Assembly (NCBI GenBank): GCA_015499995.1 | Contig: JADNRV010000164.1 | Location: 49,659 to 113,658, forward strand | DNA from: Flammula alnicola | Taxonomy: Eukaryota; Basidiomycota; Agaricomycetes; Agaricales; Strophariaceae | Length of the DNA: 64,000 nucleotides | Direction: 5' to 3' | Part shown: one piece after another, positions 33,503 through 44,219 of the stretch | Numbering within the stretch: position 1 is the first letter of the stretch | Layout: each line of letters starts with the position of its first letter | Made by a program: the position numbers and the translations under genes | Notes under the pieces: generated by a model | What the model saw: only the letters and a program-made list of their open reading frames with translations | What the model was told of the DNA's origin: nothing | Databases searched by the model: none

Positions 33503-36500
33503 TTAGGATCGTCGACGGCGCAATCGAAGGTGTCGTCGGTACAATAAAATTACTTCGTCGCGGTCCTGAGGGAGGTGGTTTTTTTCGAACCGAGATTGAA
33601 GGGCAACAGCGAGGGATTTAAGTAGGTTGGAATACTTTGGATGAGATGCTGGCCGAAGAACGAGTGCCTCTCGGTACAAGCAAATTGCTTCATCAAGGTC
33701 GTTTGAAGTACCCCGATGTTCAAAACGAGTTCGAAGGGCAGTGGCGAGGTAATCGAGTGACCCGGAGCGATTTGGATGAGCTGCTGGCCGAAGAACAAGT
33801 GCCTCTCGGTGCAACGAAATTGCTTCGTCGAGGTCATTTGAAGTGCCACACTGTTTAAAACGACTTCGAAGGGCTATGGCAAGGTTATCGAGTGACATGG
33901 AGCGACGTGGATGAGGTGCTGGCAGAAGAACAAGTGCCTCTCGGTTCAACAAAATTGCTTCGGCAAGGTCGTTTGAAGTGCCCTGCTGTTCAAAACGAGT
34001 GTGAAGGGCATTGGCAAGGTTATTGAGTGACTGAAACTGATCTGGATGAGGGGCTGGCAGAAGAACAAGTGCCTCTCGGTGCAATGAAATTGCTTCGTCA
34101 AGGTCGTTTGAAGTGCCCCGCTCACCAGAACGAGTTTGAAGGGAATTGGCAAGGTTATTGAGTGACTGAGAGCGATATGGATGAGGCCCTGGCCGAAGAA
34201 CAAGTGCCTCTCGGTGCAACGAAATCGCTTCGTCGAGGTCGTTTGAAGCACCCCGCTGATCAAAACAAATTTGAAGGGCAAGGGCAAGGGTGTTGAGTGA
34301 CGTGGAGCGATGTGGATGAGGTGCTGGAAGAAGAACAAGTGCCTCTCGGTTCAATGAAATTGCTTCGGCAAGGTCGCTTGAAGCGCCCTGCTGTTCAAAA
34401 TGAGTTTGAAGGGCATTGGCAAGGTTATTGAGTGACTGAAACCGATCTGGATGAGGTGCTTGCCGAAGAATAAGTGCCTCTCGGTGCAATGAAATTGCTT
34501 CGTCGAGGTCATTTGAAGTCCCCCGCTTACAAAAATGAGTGTGAAGGGAATTGGCAAGGTTATTGAGTGACTGAGAGCGATTTGGATGAGGCGCTGGCCG
34601 AAGAACAAGTGCCTCTCGGTGCAACGAAATTGCTTCATCGAGATCATTTGAAGCGCCCCGCTGACCAAAACGACTTTGAAGTGCAGCGGCGAGGTTACTG
34701 AGTGACATGGACAGAGCTGGATGAGGTGCCGGCCGAAGAACGAGTGCCTCTCGGTGCAATGTAATTGCTTCATCGAGGTCATTTGAAGCACCCTGCTGTT
34801 CAAAACGAGTTCGAAGTGTAGCGGCGAGGTTATCGAGTGATGCGGAGCGATTGGGATGAGGTGCTGGCCGAAGAACAAGTGCCTGTCGGTGCAACGAAAC
34901 TGCTTCGTCGAGGTCGTTTGAAGCACCCCGCTGTTCAAAACGAGTTCGAAGTGTAGCGGCAAGGTTATCGAGTGCTGGGGAGCGATCTGGATGAGATGCG
35001 GGCGGAAGAACGAGTGCCTCTCGGTACAGGGAAATCGCTTCATCGAGATCATTGGAAGTGCCCCGCAGTTCAAAATAAGTTTGAAGTGCAGCGGCAAGGT
35101 TATTGAGTGATGTGCTGCGATATGGATGAGGTGCTGGCCGAAGACCAAGTGCCTCTCGATGCAACGAAATTGCTTCGTCAAGGTCGTCTGAAGCACCCTG
35201 CTGTTCAAAACAAGTTCGAAGAGTATTGGCAAGGTTATTGAGTGCCATGGAGCGATCTGGATGAGGTGCTGGCCAAAGAACAAGTGTCTCTCGGTGCAAT
35301 AAAATCGCTTCATCAAGGTCATTTGAAGTGCCCCGCTGTTCAAAACGAGTTAGAAGTGCAGCGGCGAGGTCATTGAGTGACGTGGAGCGACTTGAATGAG
35401 GTGCTGGCCGAAGACCAAGTGCCTCTCGGTGGAATGAAATTGCTTCGTCAAGGTCGCTAGAAGCACCCCGCTGATCAAAACGAGTTCGAAGGGCATGTGC
35501 CACCCATGTCAATATGGAACCCTGAGCATCTGTTCCACTTGTATTTGTTCGTCCTCCACCATCTCTTGCGACATCAACACCAACATCACCCTGTGATCCT
35601 TCGCATGCTGACTTTCGTGAAACCAGATCCAGGGCATGACGGAATACACCAATTCCCTCGTCCAAGTTCTTGTTATACCCGCCGTGTTCATACAACCTGT
35701 GATAGGCTTCTCCCAATGCGATCCATGTCCCAACATTGATTGGCTGGAGTCGCACGGCAATCTCGAGGCAGTAGAGCTGATAAGACAGCGTAGTAACATC
35801 TTCCTTCCCTATAATCATTGCCAACTTATACAGGAGCACAGATTTTGGGATATTATCCAGTGAGTCATACCCGTCCTGGAACCTGGCTGCGACGCAAGGA
35901 AGAAACAGTGTAGCCCAACAGCGCATATTTTCCTCGGATATGTCTACTAGAGCCCTAGTAGTAGATGGCGCTAAAGGCGGACGCGAGCTTCCATTTGAGA
36001 GATGAAGAGGCCAAAATTTGACGGCATATGGTTCAACACCACGAAGCTCAGAGTAAGCACAGGTATTTCCTCGGGGCGATTCGAGCAACTCGAAAAAGAT
36101 AATCTTGAGGCATCTATTCGCCAGCATCGAGTGTGCATTGGTACTGCTAATAGCAATAGAGTGCCCGTTATACTCTGTGGAGGTGGATTCAATAAATTCG
36201 AGGAAAGAGACGTGGAATTGTTGTAATGCTGGTGGAATGACATCGCTCTCGAAATCGCCCCGTGTTTGCAAAGCTGCCAGCCGCCGTTGAATCTCCTCCG
36301 CCGGCCGGTCAGACATTCCTAAGAGACGTGCAAAATCGCGAATAGGAAGGGCTTCCTGAAGGACCATCATAGCTCCAAGGAAGTTTCGAAGCTTTTCTCG
36401 CATATCCGATTCAGGAAAAAGGGTCGCTATAGCGTCACGATAGAGGCGCTCGAGCTGCTCTCCACTCCGAGTGCCCACCTTCTCTTCAGACGAGAGAATT

Positions 36501-38740
36501 TGGTCGAGTATTACATGCGGATATCGCTCATCAGATTCGTGCGATAACAATGACCCTACCGTCGCTGCCCAGATAAGGAGACCATGTGCGTGAGTTGCCA
36601 ACCGATTGATGGTTTGTTGGTCAGGTTTCCGCCCTCTCCAATCAATCTTCTCGAAATGGTGACTGAAGTAATGCTCAACAATCTCCTGAGAGACTGGAGG
36701 AAGGGGGTATTGTTGCACTGGGATTTTATCGAGAACGCGTTCGATCGAATGACTGGGGCGACTAGTCAGGATAAATTTCAAAGCTGATGATGTGGGAATG
36801 TGTGCGAGTTCCGCAAGGAATGATTCGTGATTCGTCCATTCGTCCAGACCATCGATTACGATGACAAGCTGATAGGGATACTTTAATTCATGGACTGGGT
36901 CGATAATATATGCCGTGAGATAGTCCCTAAGAGGGCTATGAGGGCCATTAAGTTTCCTCGCCGCTTCGGAAATGTTAGCGATGGCTCGTGGATGCATCTC
37001 TCCAAGCTGTTTGGCGATCATCTGAATGACGGTCTCGGGGTGTTCCGTAGTCAGGTTGGTGAGAAATACACCCCCGGCAAGGCGGTCGTCGTCTTTGAGA
37101 AGGTGGATGAGTTGCTGACCTACTGTCGATTTGCCTAAACCAGCGGTGCCGTGCATCCAGAGGACAAGTTCGTTCGGTTTATCTATCCAGCCAGAAATAT
37201 ATCCTAGAACGTCGTCGCGGCTTCCACCAAGGTATTCATTCCACACGTAGTGTGGATGATTTGGAAGGCTGTTCAGCGCCGCGTAGTCTGGTTTATTTCT
37301 CAGTTCACGTTTGCTGTTTGGTCAGGGGTCTCAGACGCACCAAATTTCCTGCTGAGATCCTTAATGTCCAGCTGCATATGGACCTGACTCTCGGTCTAAT
37401 CACCAGTTAGAACTTAGTACAGGGCTTCAGCATCATAAGAACTTAACAAACCTGAAACAGTTCAATTGCGATATTCAGCCTTGTTCCGATCCCTTGGAGG
37501 GTACTCATCTGGACATTTTGTTGGAGATAGCGCCAAAACGGATTAAGTTGACTCAATTCGTCGCATTCCACAACAATGCTTTCGAGTGTCCTATGTAATC
37601 CAGCAGTCAATACATTGCAGTGTGCGAATAGTGCCAGTAATATCTACCTCGTAAACTTGTTCAGCGCTCGTTTGAGCTCCTTCGACGGTTCCGTTGTACG
37701 TTCAGAACAAATCACGGCACAAGAGATAACAAACTCTCCAGCTGTAGCCGCAATTTGTTTCATATCACTGTAATTTGAACGAGTTTGCTAATAACCGTTC
37801 TGTGAATTATGATAAATGAAAGATATTTCAAGAACGTACCATGACAGCGTTCAACAGACTCACGACCTTTCCTATTACTGTTTGGACCCATGGTACTGGT
37901 ATGACAGCACTGGCTTCCTTTACGACGCTGAGGACGGTAATACTTGCTCCAATGGTTGCAGTTAGCACCTTCGATAGTCCCTCTGAGGTTCCAAAGCTGC
38001 GATCGCGCGCGAACGGTGGGTGTGAGGACTGGGTGATGTGAGATCGAGTGCGGCATAATCGGAAGCTAGAAACTGACCTTGATTTTGGCGATCTCATCAT
38101 CCACCATGCTCGTCAATGCGTCCAAGGATTGCGCGTCGCCCTCGAGTTGCACCGTCTTGATCCTTTCGACCGTCCTAAATGATGGATGGAGATGATAAGA
38201 ATAACAAGTATATATCGGATGGAAAATCAAATCCTTACTTAACGAATACCGTTATCGCCTCTGTGGCTTCCGCGCGATGAGCCTCGGTAGCAGATGCAAG
38301 TTGGGCGCTGAACCGGGCGCAGGTCTCGAGGACACCGTTAAGCTGGAGCATGAATTCGTTAGAGATCGATATGCATGATTTGTGGATGACATTACTTGAT
38401 CCTCTTCATCCATATCGTGGATTGAAACAATGAGATGGATGAGCCTCTTGAGCTCGGGATTTTCTTCGAGGATATAGGTCACCGAGAGAACGGCGATATC
38501 TTTTTCAAACATTTTGCTCTTCACGAAAGCCTTCTGCGGAGCGATAGGAGGCGAGGGTATGTCTGGTGCATTCGGCACCGCTGGCGCTACGTCGTCGTCG
38601 GATGACTGTGCCGGTATGGCAGTCACAGGAGGCGGTGTTGCCACTACGATGTTGGAAGCCTCCGGTGGTTGGGGAGTCTTACGTCGAACGAAGGCTTTGA
38701 ACTTATCGAATATAGGAGTCGATCGTGGTTTAGATGCCAT
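33503..38740 (-). CDS. NLR-like receptor: MLKL/HeLo-like N-terminus, NACHT, TPR array
   Basis: A STAND-class ATPase of the type tied to fungal allorecognition or innate immunity (family knowledge). Exon 1 (38396-38740) starts MASKPRSTPIFDKFKAF. Small exons at 37.3-38.34 kb include LNGVLETCARFSAQLASATE, TVERIKTVQLEGDAQSLDAL and VKEASAVIPVPWVQTVIGKV, the pattern of MLKL-like four-helix N-terminal domains. The last exon opens near 37310 (NKPDYAALNSLPNHPHYVW) and has no ATG of its own; a GTG at 37246 is internal. NACHT: Walker A GTAGLGKST at about 37124-37150, Walker B LVIVIDGLDEW. C-terminus: about 15 TPRs of 42 residues with consensus SNDLDEAISLHREALVLRP. The protein is over 1,500 residues with no stop in the large exon. 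The ligand is unknown. Intron positions upstream are approximate. Confidence 0.85.
33510..35480 (-). repeat. 126-bp coding tandem array (TPR units of the NLR)
   Basis: About fifteen head-to-tail 126-bp units encode 42-residue TPRs. The phrase corresponding to GCAACGAAATTGCTTCGTCGAGGTC recurs once per unit on the plus strand. Units differ mainly at a few positions (LRPAPHP / LLPAPHP / LRQAPHP, TRFEQRG / THFEQQG), suggesting ongoing homogenisation or copy-number change. Confidence 0.9.
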
Positions 38741-38946
38741 TACCGCACAAGTCGATATGGCAGAATAGAAGAGTGTGTGTCGACACAGCCGTTCCGCATG
38801 TGTACGGGATGCACAGCCTAAGTATGTCGGTCGCTTTCCCAGGCCAGTGCCTCAGAAGGAAATCCCGGAAATCCTAAATGGCGAAGCTGCCCCTAGCCAG
38901 GGCTTGAATCCAACTTGCGACTCTATCTGCTTGACTTTGACTTGCA

Positions 38947-39860
38947 GGGACTGAGGGAAAGTTCTAGCTGGCAGTTCATATACCAGTAAGCAACGACTTA
39001 CCGAGTCTAGTACTACTTTATCAACAGATTGATTTCCTTCTGTCAGTACTCACCAGGACACCGAGCATTGGTCACTCGACGGAGGCGAGACATCTGACTG
39101 GGATAACAAACGGCCTTGACGGAACCCTCGACCTCGAATTGAAGTACGTTCATGAATGTCTCGTGATGTCGGGAAATCGAAAAACTGCTCTATGCAGCGT
39201 TGACAGCTTTGCATCCCCCAGCCTCGTAGCCCGCATCATTGCCACGTCTTGTCACTGGTGGACTGCACTGTACTACCGCCCGACTGTTCAGTCTCCATTG
39301 ACGCGCACATCGTCGCACACCTTGTGCGTCATAGCTATGCAAAAGCCCAAGGTGATCAAGACGGGTACCAAAAATAGGGGTCAAAGAAGGAGTGACTTAC
39401 GGTTCTGCAGGGTGCTACAGCAAGGTGGGAGGAGCGCGCGCTCGTGCCATGCACGGAGATTTTGAACCACGATGGGCAAATTTCTAATGTCACCTGAACA
39501 GACACCTGTCTACTCCTCCGACTCGTCTTCCAGCCAGTTGTGATCACCACCCGTCGCCGATAAAACCTAATGAACCTAACGAGATGGTGCATAGCGGATG
39601 ATGCGAGCTGCCTCGAACTTTGCCATAAGCCGGGCTATGCTTATTCTGCGCTACCAGCTGACAGCGGGACTCGGAGTTGACCAAATGTCGAACCTTCATC
39701 TGGTCTCTTCTCTAGTCATGTAAGTGCCCATACTCTTTTCCAGCTCACCTGCGCTGAAATATCCACTTGCAGGCAGAGATTGCGACATAAAGGCTTCAAT
39801 GCACGCGGGAATTTTTGTTGTTCTGTATCGCATTGGAAGCGCGTATCAATACCTCGGCAC
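38947..39860. repeat. Dispersed repeat, diverged copy
   Basis: Same-strand counterpart of 25130-26150 with indels. Minus-strand translation still shows traces of the ORF C family (tryptophan-rich GWKTSRRSRQ frame, HERALLPP-like). It sits between the NLR start and the lysophospholipase, and so brings part of the histone-flanking repeat 13 kb away. Confidence 0.65.
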
Positions 39861-39966
39861 ACGTCTATGTCAATAGGAGGCTATTATTGGGATGAAGTTC
39901 TTACACGGGTGACAGGTTGGTCCTTTGCTTCAAAAACCGACGCGACCTACTTACTAATCATGCATA

Positions 39967-42175
39967 ATGCGTTCCATCCCCACGTCCGTGCGCATCCTGT
40001 CCTTCTTGCTGCTCCCTCCCATCCTTGTCTTCGTCCAGAATGCTCCAGTGAAGGTTGCATGTCCAAAGAACTTGATTCGGTCAGCAGGTCCAGTCTTCCA
40101 TCAATCGCTCTCCGCAGAGGAAGCGGCCTACGTATCGACCCGGAGTGAAGAAGTGCTACCAGGTGCATGGAAGGATTATCTAGGGAGTGTGATTTGGCAC
40201 CTAGACGAGTATCGCGAACTTTCCAAAGTTGGGGATTGCCTTATCGGGTGGTGGTCTTCGTGCTGCCTATTTTGCAGCGGGGGTCTTGACGTCCCTCGAT
40301 GGCCGCAATAAAACTCATCCAACAGGCACAAACGGCGTTTTTCAGGCTGCCACGTACTTAGCTGGGTTGTCGGGAGGCGGGTGGTTCACAACAGCGCTCA
40401 TCCAAGCGAACTTCCCACCAGTTCCAGAACTCGTCTTCCCAACAATCGATCCCAATGAACCCGCTTCAAATTCACGATTTGGAGGTTTCATGACTGGCGT
40501 AGACTTGCTTTTGCCTAGCGGAGCTACTGGCAATAATACAGGGTATTTTGAGGCAGTCGAAGCCGAGCTCAGTGAAAAGCACGCTGCGGGATTTCCGGTT
40601 CCCATTACCGACGCGTGGAGTCGCGAGGTCGCCCGTCATTTCGTCAATGGGACCACTGCGTCGAATATTTTGGAGGAAGGGACCCATGGCACAGGAATCT
40701 TGTTCTCTGGGATCCAGAATGTGGGAGTAGGCCTCGTTTTCTCTCCTTGATAAATCTCTCATTATTTTGCAGGCCAACGATCAAGTCGCATTCTCAACCA
40801 TTCCCCATCATACTCGAGAATGCCATTCCTCCTGCTCTAACTGCGAACCCAAACGACACGAAGGAACTTTCAGATATTATTCCTGGAAATGATGTGCCTG
40901 TTGGCAGCGAGATTTGGGAGGTAAATCTTTGTGAGTCCACTCCATTCTCCTTCATTATATCACAGTTGGTTGATTTTCTCCAGTCGAGACAGGATCATGG
41001 GATCCCTCTTTGGGATCTTTTATCCCCACTCGTTTGCTCGGGTCGACGCCCGCTTCAGGGAGTGGCCCATCTAAGCGAGAGGCCAACTGTGTCGTTGGAT
41101 TTGATCAGGCTTCATACATCGCAGGAATATCCAGCAATGTTTGGAATGGAGATAACTGTCAGTATAGTAGCTTTGAAATCTTTACCAAGTTCGTCTTTGA
41201 CCAGATCCCCATCTACAGTGACTACCGATTTCCTTGGCTTCACACCCGAAGGTCCAATACTTCAACTGATTGAAGCTGAATTCCCGGGTCAAGCGCCAGT
41301 GAGAATGGACGCCGGTGCTGTTCCGAACCCATTTCAAGGCCGGCATCAATCCAGTGCGCGTCGACAGTTGGACACCGTCACGACGATATTAAATTGCTTT
41401 TGTATTATCAGGGAACCTTCAGTGCTTCGGAGGAATCATTTATTGCTCTCGTTGATGGAGGATCCAACGGTGAGGTCTGCCCATTGCAGCCTTTGCTCGT
41501 TCGAGCACGAGGTGTGGATACTATCTTTGCAATCGACGCTGTGAGTATCCATTCTGACTTCTTCAACACCATTCTTATCTCTTCGATTCATTATTTTGTA
41601 GCCTGCTGATCGTACGGATAGCTTTTCTAACGGAACTGATTTAATTGTGAGAAACTTGACGTCTTTCCTTGTTCTCATCCTAATTGTGATGTTTTAGACC
41701 ACAGGAAGCCGCGCCGCTCGCTTCGGAGGGCTTTATCCTTTCCCTAAAGTTCCCTCCTCTCCCGACACATTTGTCAACCAAGGTTTGACCTCATGTCCTA
41801 CATTCTTCGGATGCGACGAACCGGATGTACCACTGGTGATATATCTGGCCAACAGAGCGCCCTCAGCCAAGCGTCGCGCTCTTGGATTACCCGGGATCAC
41901 CAATATCCCTACAGCCCTGAACTGGTGCGTGCTCTATACTTAGTCTGGAGATGAAATACCTCTGACCGATGCTCTGCTAGGCACAAGCGTTCATGGATGA
42001 ATCGTTTGCGATCGCCACTCAGGGATTAGGAAATAATAGTACTGATCCGGGGACGCAGTGGAGTACTTGCCTGGCATGTGCGCTGGTGGATTGTACTCGT
42101 AGTCGTCAACACATCGCGAGAGATGGTATTTGTGTGATTTGTTTTACAAACTTACGTTGGGATGGCAAGGAGTAA
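39967..42175 (+). CDS. Secreted lysophospholipase (phospholipase B, cPLA2-type catalytic domain)
   Basis: Deacylates glycerophospholipids or lysophospholipids at the cell surface or outside (family role). ATG at 39967 opens a signal peptide, MRSIPTSVRILSFLLLPPIL. The core has LGIALSGGGLRAAYFAAGVL (about 40229-40285), nucleophile GLSGGGW (about 40367), EIWEVNL/FETGSWDPSLGSF joined by an intron, FDQASYIAGISSN, LVDGGSNGEVCPLQPLL with the catalytic-type Asp (about 41448), IDAPADRTDSF, GLTSCPTFFGCDEPD and a cysteine-rich tail CLACALVDCTRSRQH. Two joins are uncertain. Between DYLGSVIWHLDEY and FPKLGIALSG (about 40190-40228) the frame changes with no credible intron, and near 41350-41400 the best donor is weak. 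The gene may be intact with unusual splicing or carry a recent frameshift. Confidence 0.8.
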
Positions 42176-44219
42176 GGCCGCTGTCGGTCAGTGATGGTGT
42201 TCAGAGAGAAAACAATTGACACCGCAATATTTATTGATGCTCGATATGTGAATGATCGATGGTGCTCAGCCGACGGGCCCTTGGTGGAGTGCTCGTTTAT
42301 ATACGAGTAGATAGAATTCTAGAAGAAACGTACCATGGTCGAACTAGTGAACTAGTGAACCACAGTATTATACACAATACAGAAAGGCTCGTCTCTCGTT
42401 GAGTCGTTGAGTTGACCATTGAGCCTCCCGCGGTTTCTTTGAGAATATCCATTAGATATCCACCACCTCGGCACTATTTGTGGCTCGCTCAGATATGTAC
42501 ATCGCGGCATTGATTGGACCTCGTCGGAGTGTTTTTACTTACTTACTATCAAGAGATCCTGCATAGGGACTTGGGATTGACCATTATGCTGGAGATGTTG
42601 GCCTCTCAAAGTTCAAGAGCCCAGGAGATGCCCCTCGGCTGGACGAATCGACATGGTCCCCTTCCTTCCACGAAGCACAAAGAGCTCGAAGACGTGAATT
42701 CGGCGTCTCCAGCAATCGCGCTGCAATAGCGCATGCAAAGTCGTGCCACACACAACCCCAGTCAGGCGGCCGGCCGGTGGTTATAGTGCCTACAAGTGAA
42801 TTGCAATTAAACTTGTCGGGGCAGGTGGTGAGTGGCGTTGCGGCAGAGGGTCCAATGAACCGTCTCGGAGAACGAATCTTTATAAATTCAATCATATGTA
42901 TAATAGTATATGCATGTCAAATGCACGCGCACGGACTGAATAAAATCCTGGCTTTCAATTGGTTTTTAGTTCCCATAAGGATGACGATGAGGATTGGATA
43001 CAAAAAATGCGTCTGGATATCAATATTTACCATGATCATGCTGACTAGTACTTACAAGTTACAATGGCGCAGCAGCTGTACATAATCACGTTGTCGAGAC
43101 TCGACAGAGTCTGGGCCAAAGACGAAGAAAAAAAATCAATCACAGTGGCCGATCAGTGATTCCTTCAAGTTGACAAGGTTTACTTACCATCCGTCCTCGA
43201 GTCACCGGAGTCAACGGTCAACGTTTCAACCCACTCGCCATACATAAACGTTCAAGAACGTTCAAGTCCCTCGTGCATCCATTGTCTGCCACATATGTCA
43301 ATTAGAGCTCACATCACTTATGTACTCGTACTTTAATACTCTACGTACATAGTGCACGTAAAAAGGCAAAGTCTATCGAGGTACGGGTCGACTCCCCGTT
43401 GTTGGGGCAGCCACCGCCGACGGGAAAGAGTGTTGGCTGTCATTGTGCCTTCGAGCTTCGAGCTTCAGCCATATCCATATCACAACTAGCGAGTTCACTC
43501 ACCCAACCAACGTTAACCCACCTCCACCCTGACCCGCCGCCGTCGCACCAACCCACCTCGCCACTGCACCCTTCCAGTAAGTACCAACTAAGTACGTCCC
43601 CTGCATCCCTTTCAAATGTCATCCCCGCCGATCACACCCACACACGCGTAGGTATACGCAGTTCCAGCCCGCCCAGACGCTGTATGTATCTATATCTTGG
43701 TGTACGTTAGCACCCTCCATTCTATACCCAACTCGGAGGGTGTCGTCACGAAACGGCGGACAAGTTGACGGTTGAATGAATGGGCCAACGGGGACACGAA
43801 GATGAGCTCACTTACTTACGAGATCCAACGAAACCCGCTGCGCTTCCGACGCCTTTACTAAATTACTCGTATGGCATGGTATGGTAACACCTTCGAGACT
43901 CGACAGTCGCCGCGTTCCAAAAACAGCTGTCTGATTCGTTTTCGTGATCGCTGTCTTTGCTTTTTCTTGGGATGTTTTGTTTTTGGCACTCCGCGAATGT
44001 GCGGTTGTTGGGAGGTATGGGAAAGGATCAGTATAGTACATATAGAAGCCGATCTTTCACCTGGCTTGCGAGAATATATAGATGGATGGATGGGTGGGCT
44101 TGGACTTCTTGATCCGCGACCACCACCTTCCTATTTGGGAAGACGACCTTAGCCAGCGCAAAACGCTGTTGCGAGTAGGTCCCTCGACAAGGTGTCGTGC
44201 GATTAGATAGAAGTAGAAT
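42176..44219. other. Intergenic, about 2 kb, upstream of LINE ORF1
   Basis: No gene is supported. The distal part (about 43.4-44.2 kb) may be the 5' UTR of the LINE, but its 5' end cannot be fixed from one copy. Short simple repeats (AACTAGTGAACTAGTGAAC near 42345) are present. Confidence 0.4.

Noticed and set aside
33550..35343. Long minus-strand frames overlapping the NLR in another phase
   Set aside because: They are by-products of the 126-bp coding repeats and carry no domain.
33510..35480. CRISPR-like regular repeat array
   Set aside because: The repeats are contiguous coding TPR units in a eukaryotic gene, without unique spacers.
37244..37246. Start of the NLR at the beginning of the large minus-strand frame
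   Set aside because: The first codon there is an internal GTG; the frame continues upstream into NKPDYAALNSLPNHPHYV and spliced exons reaching an ATG at 38740.
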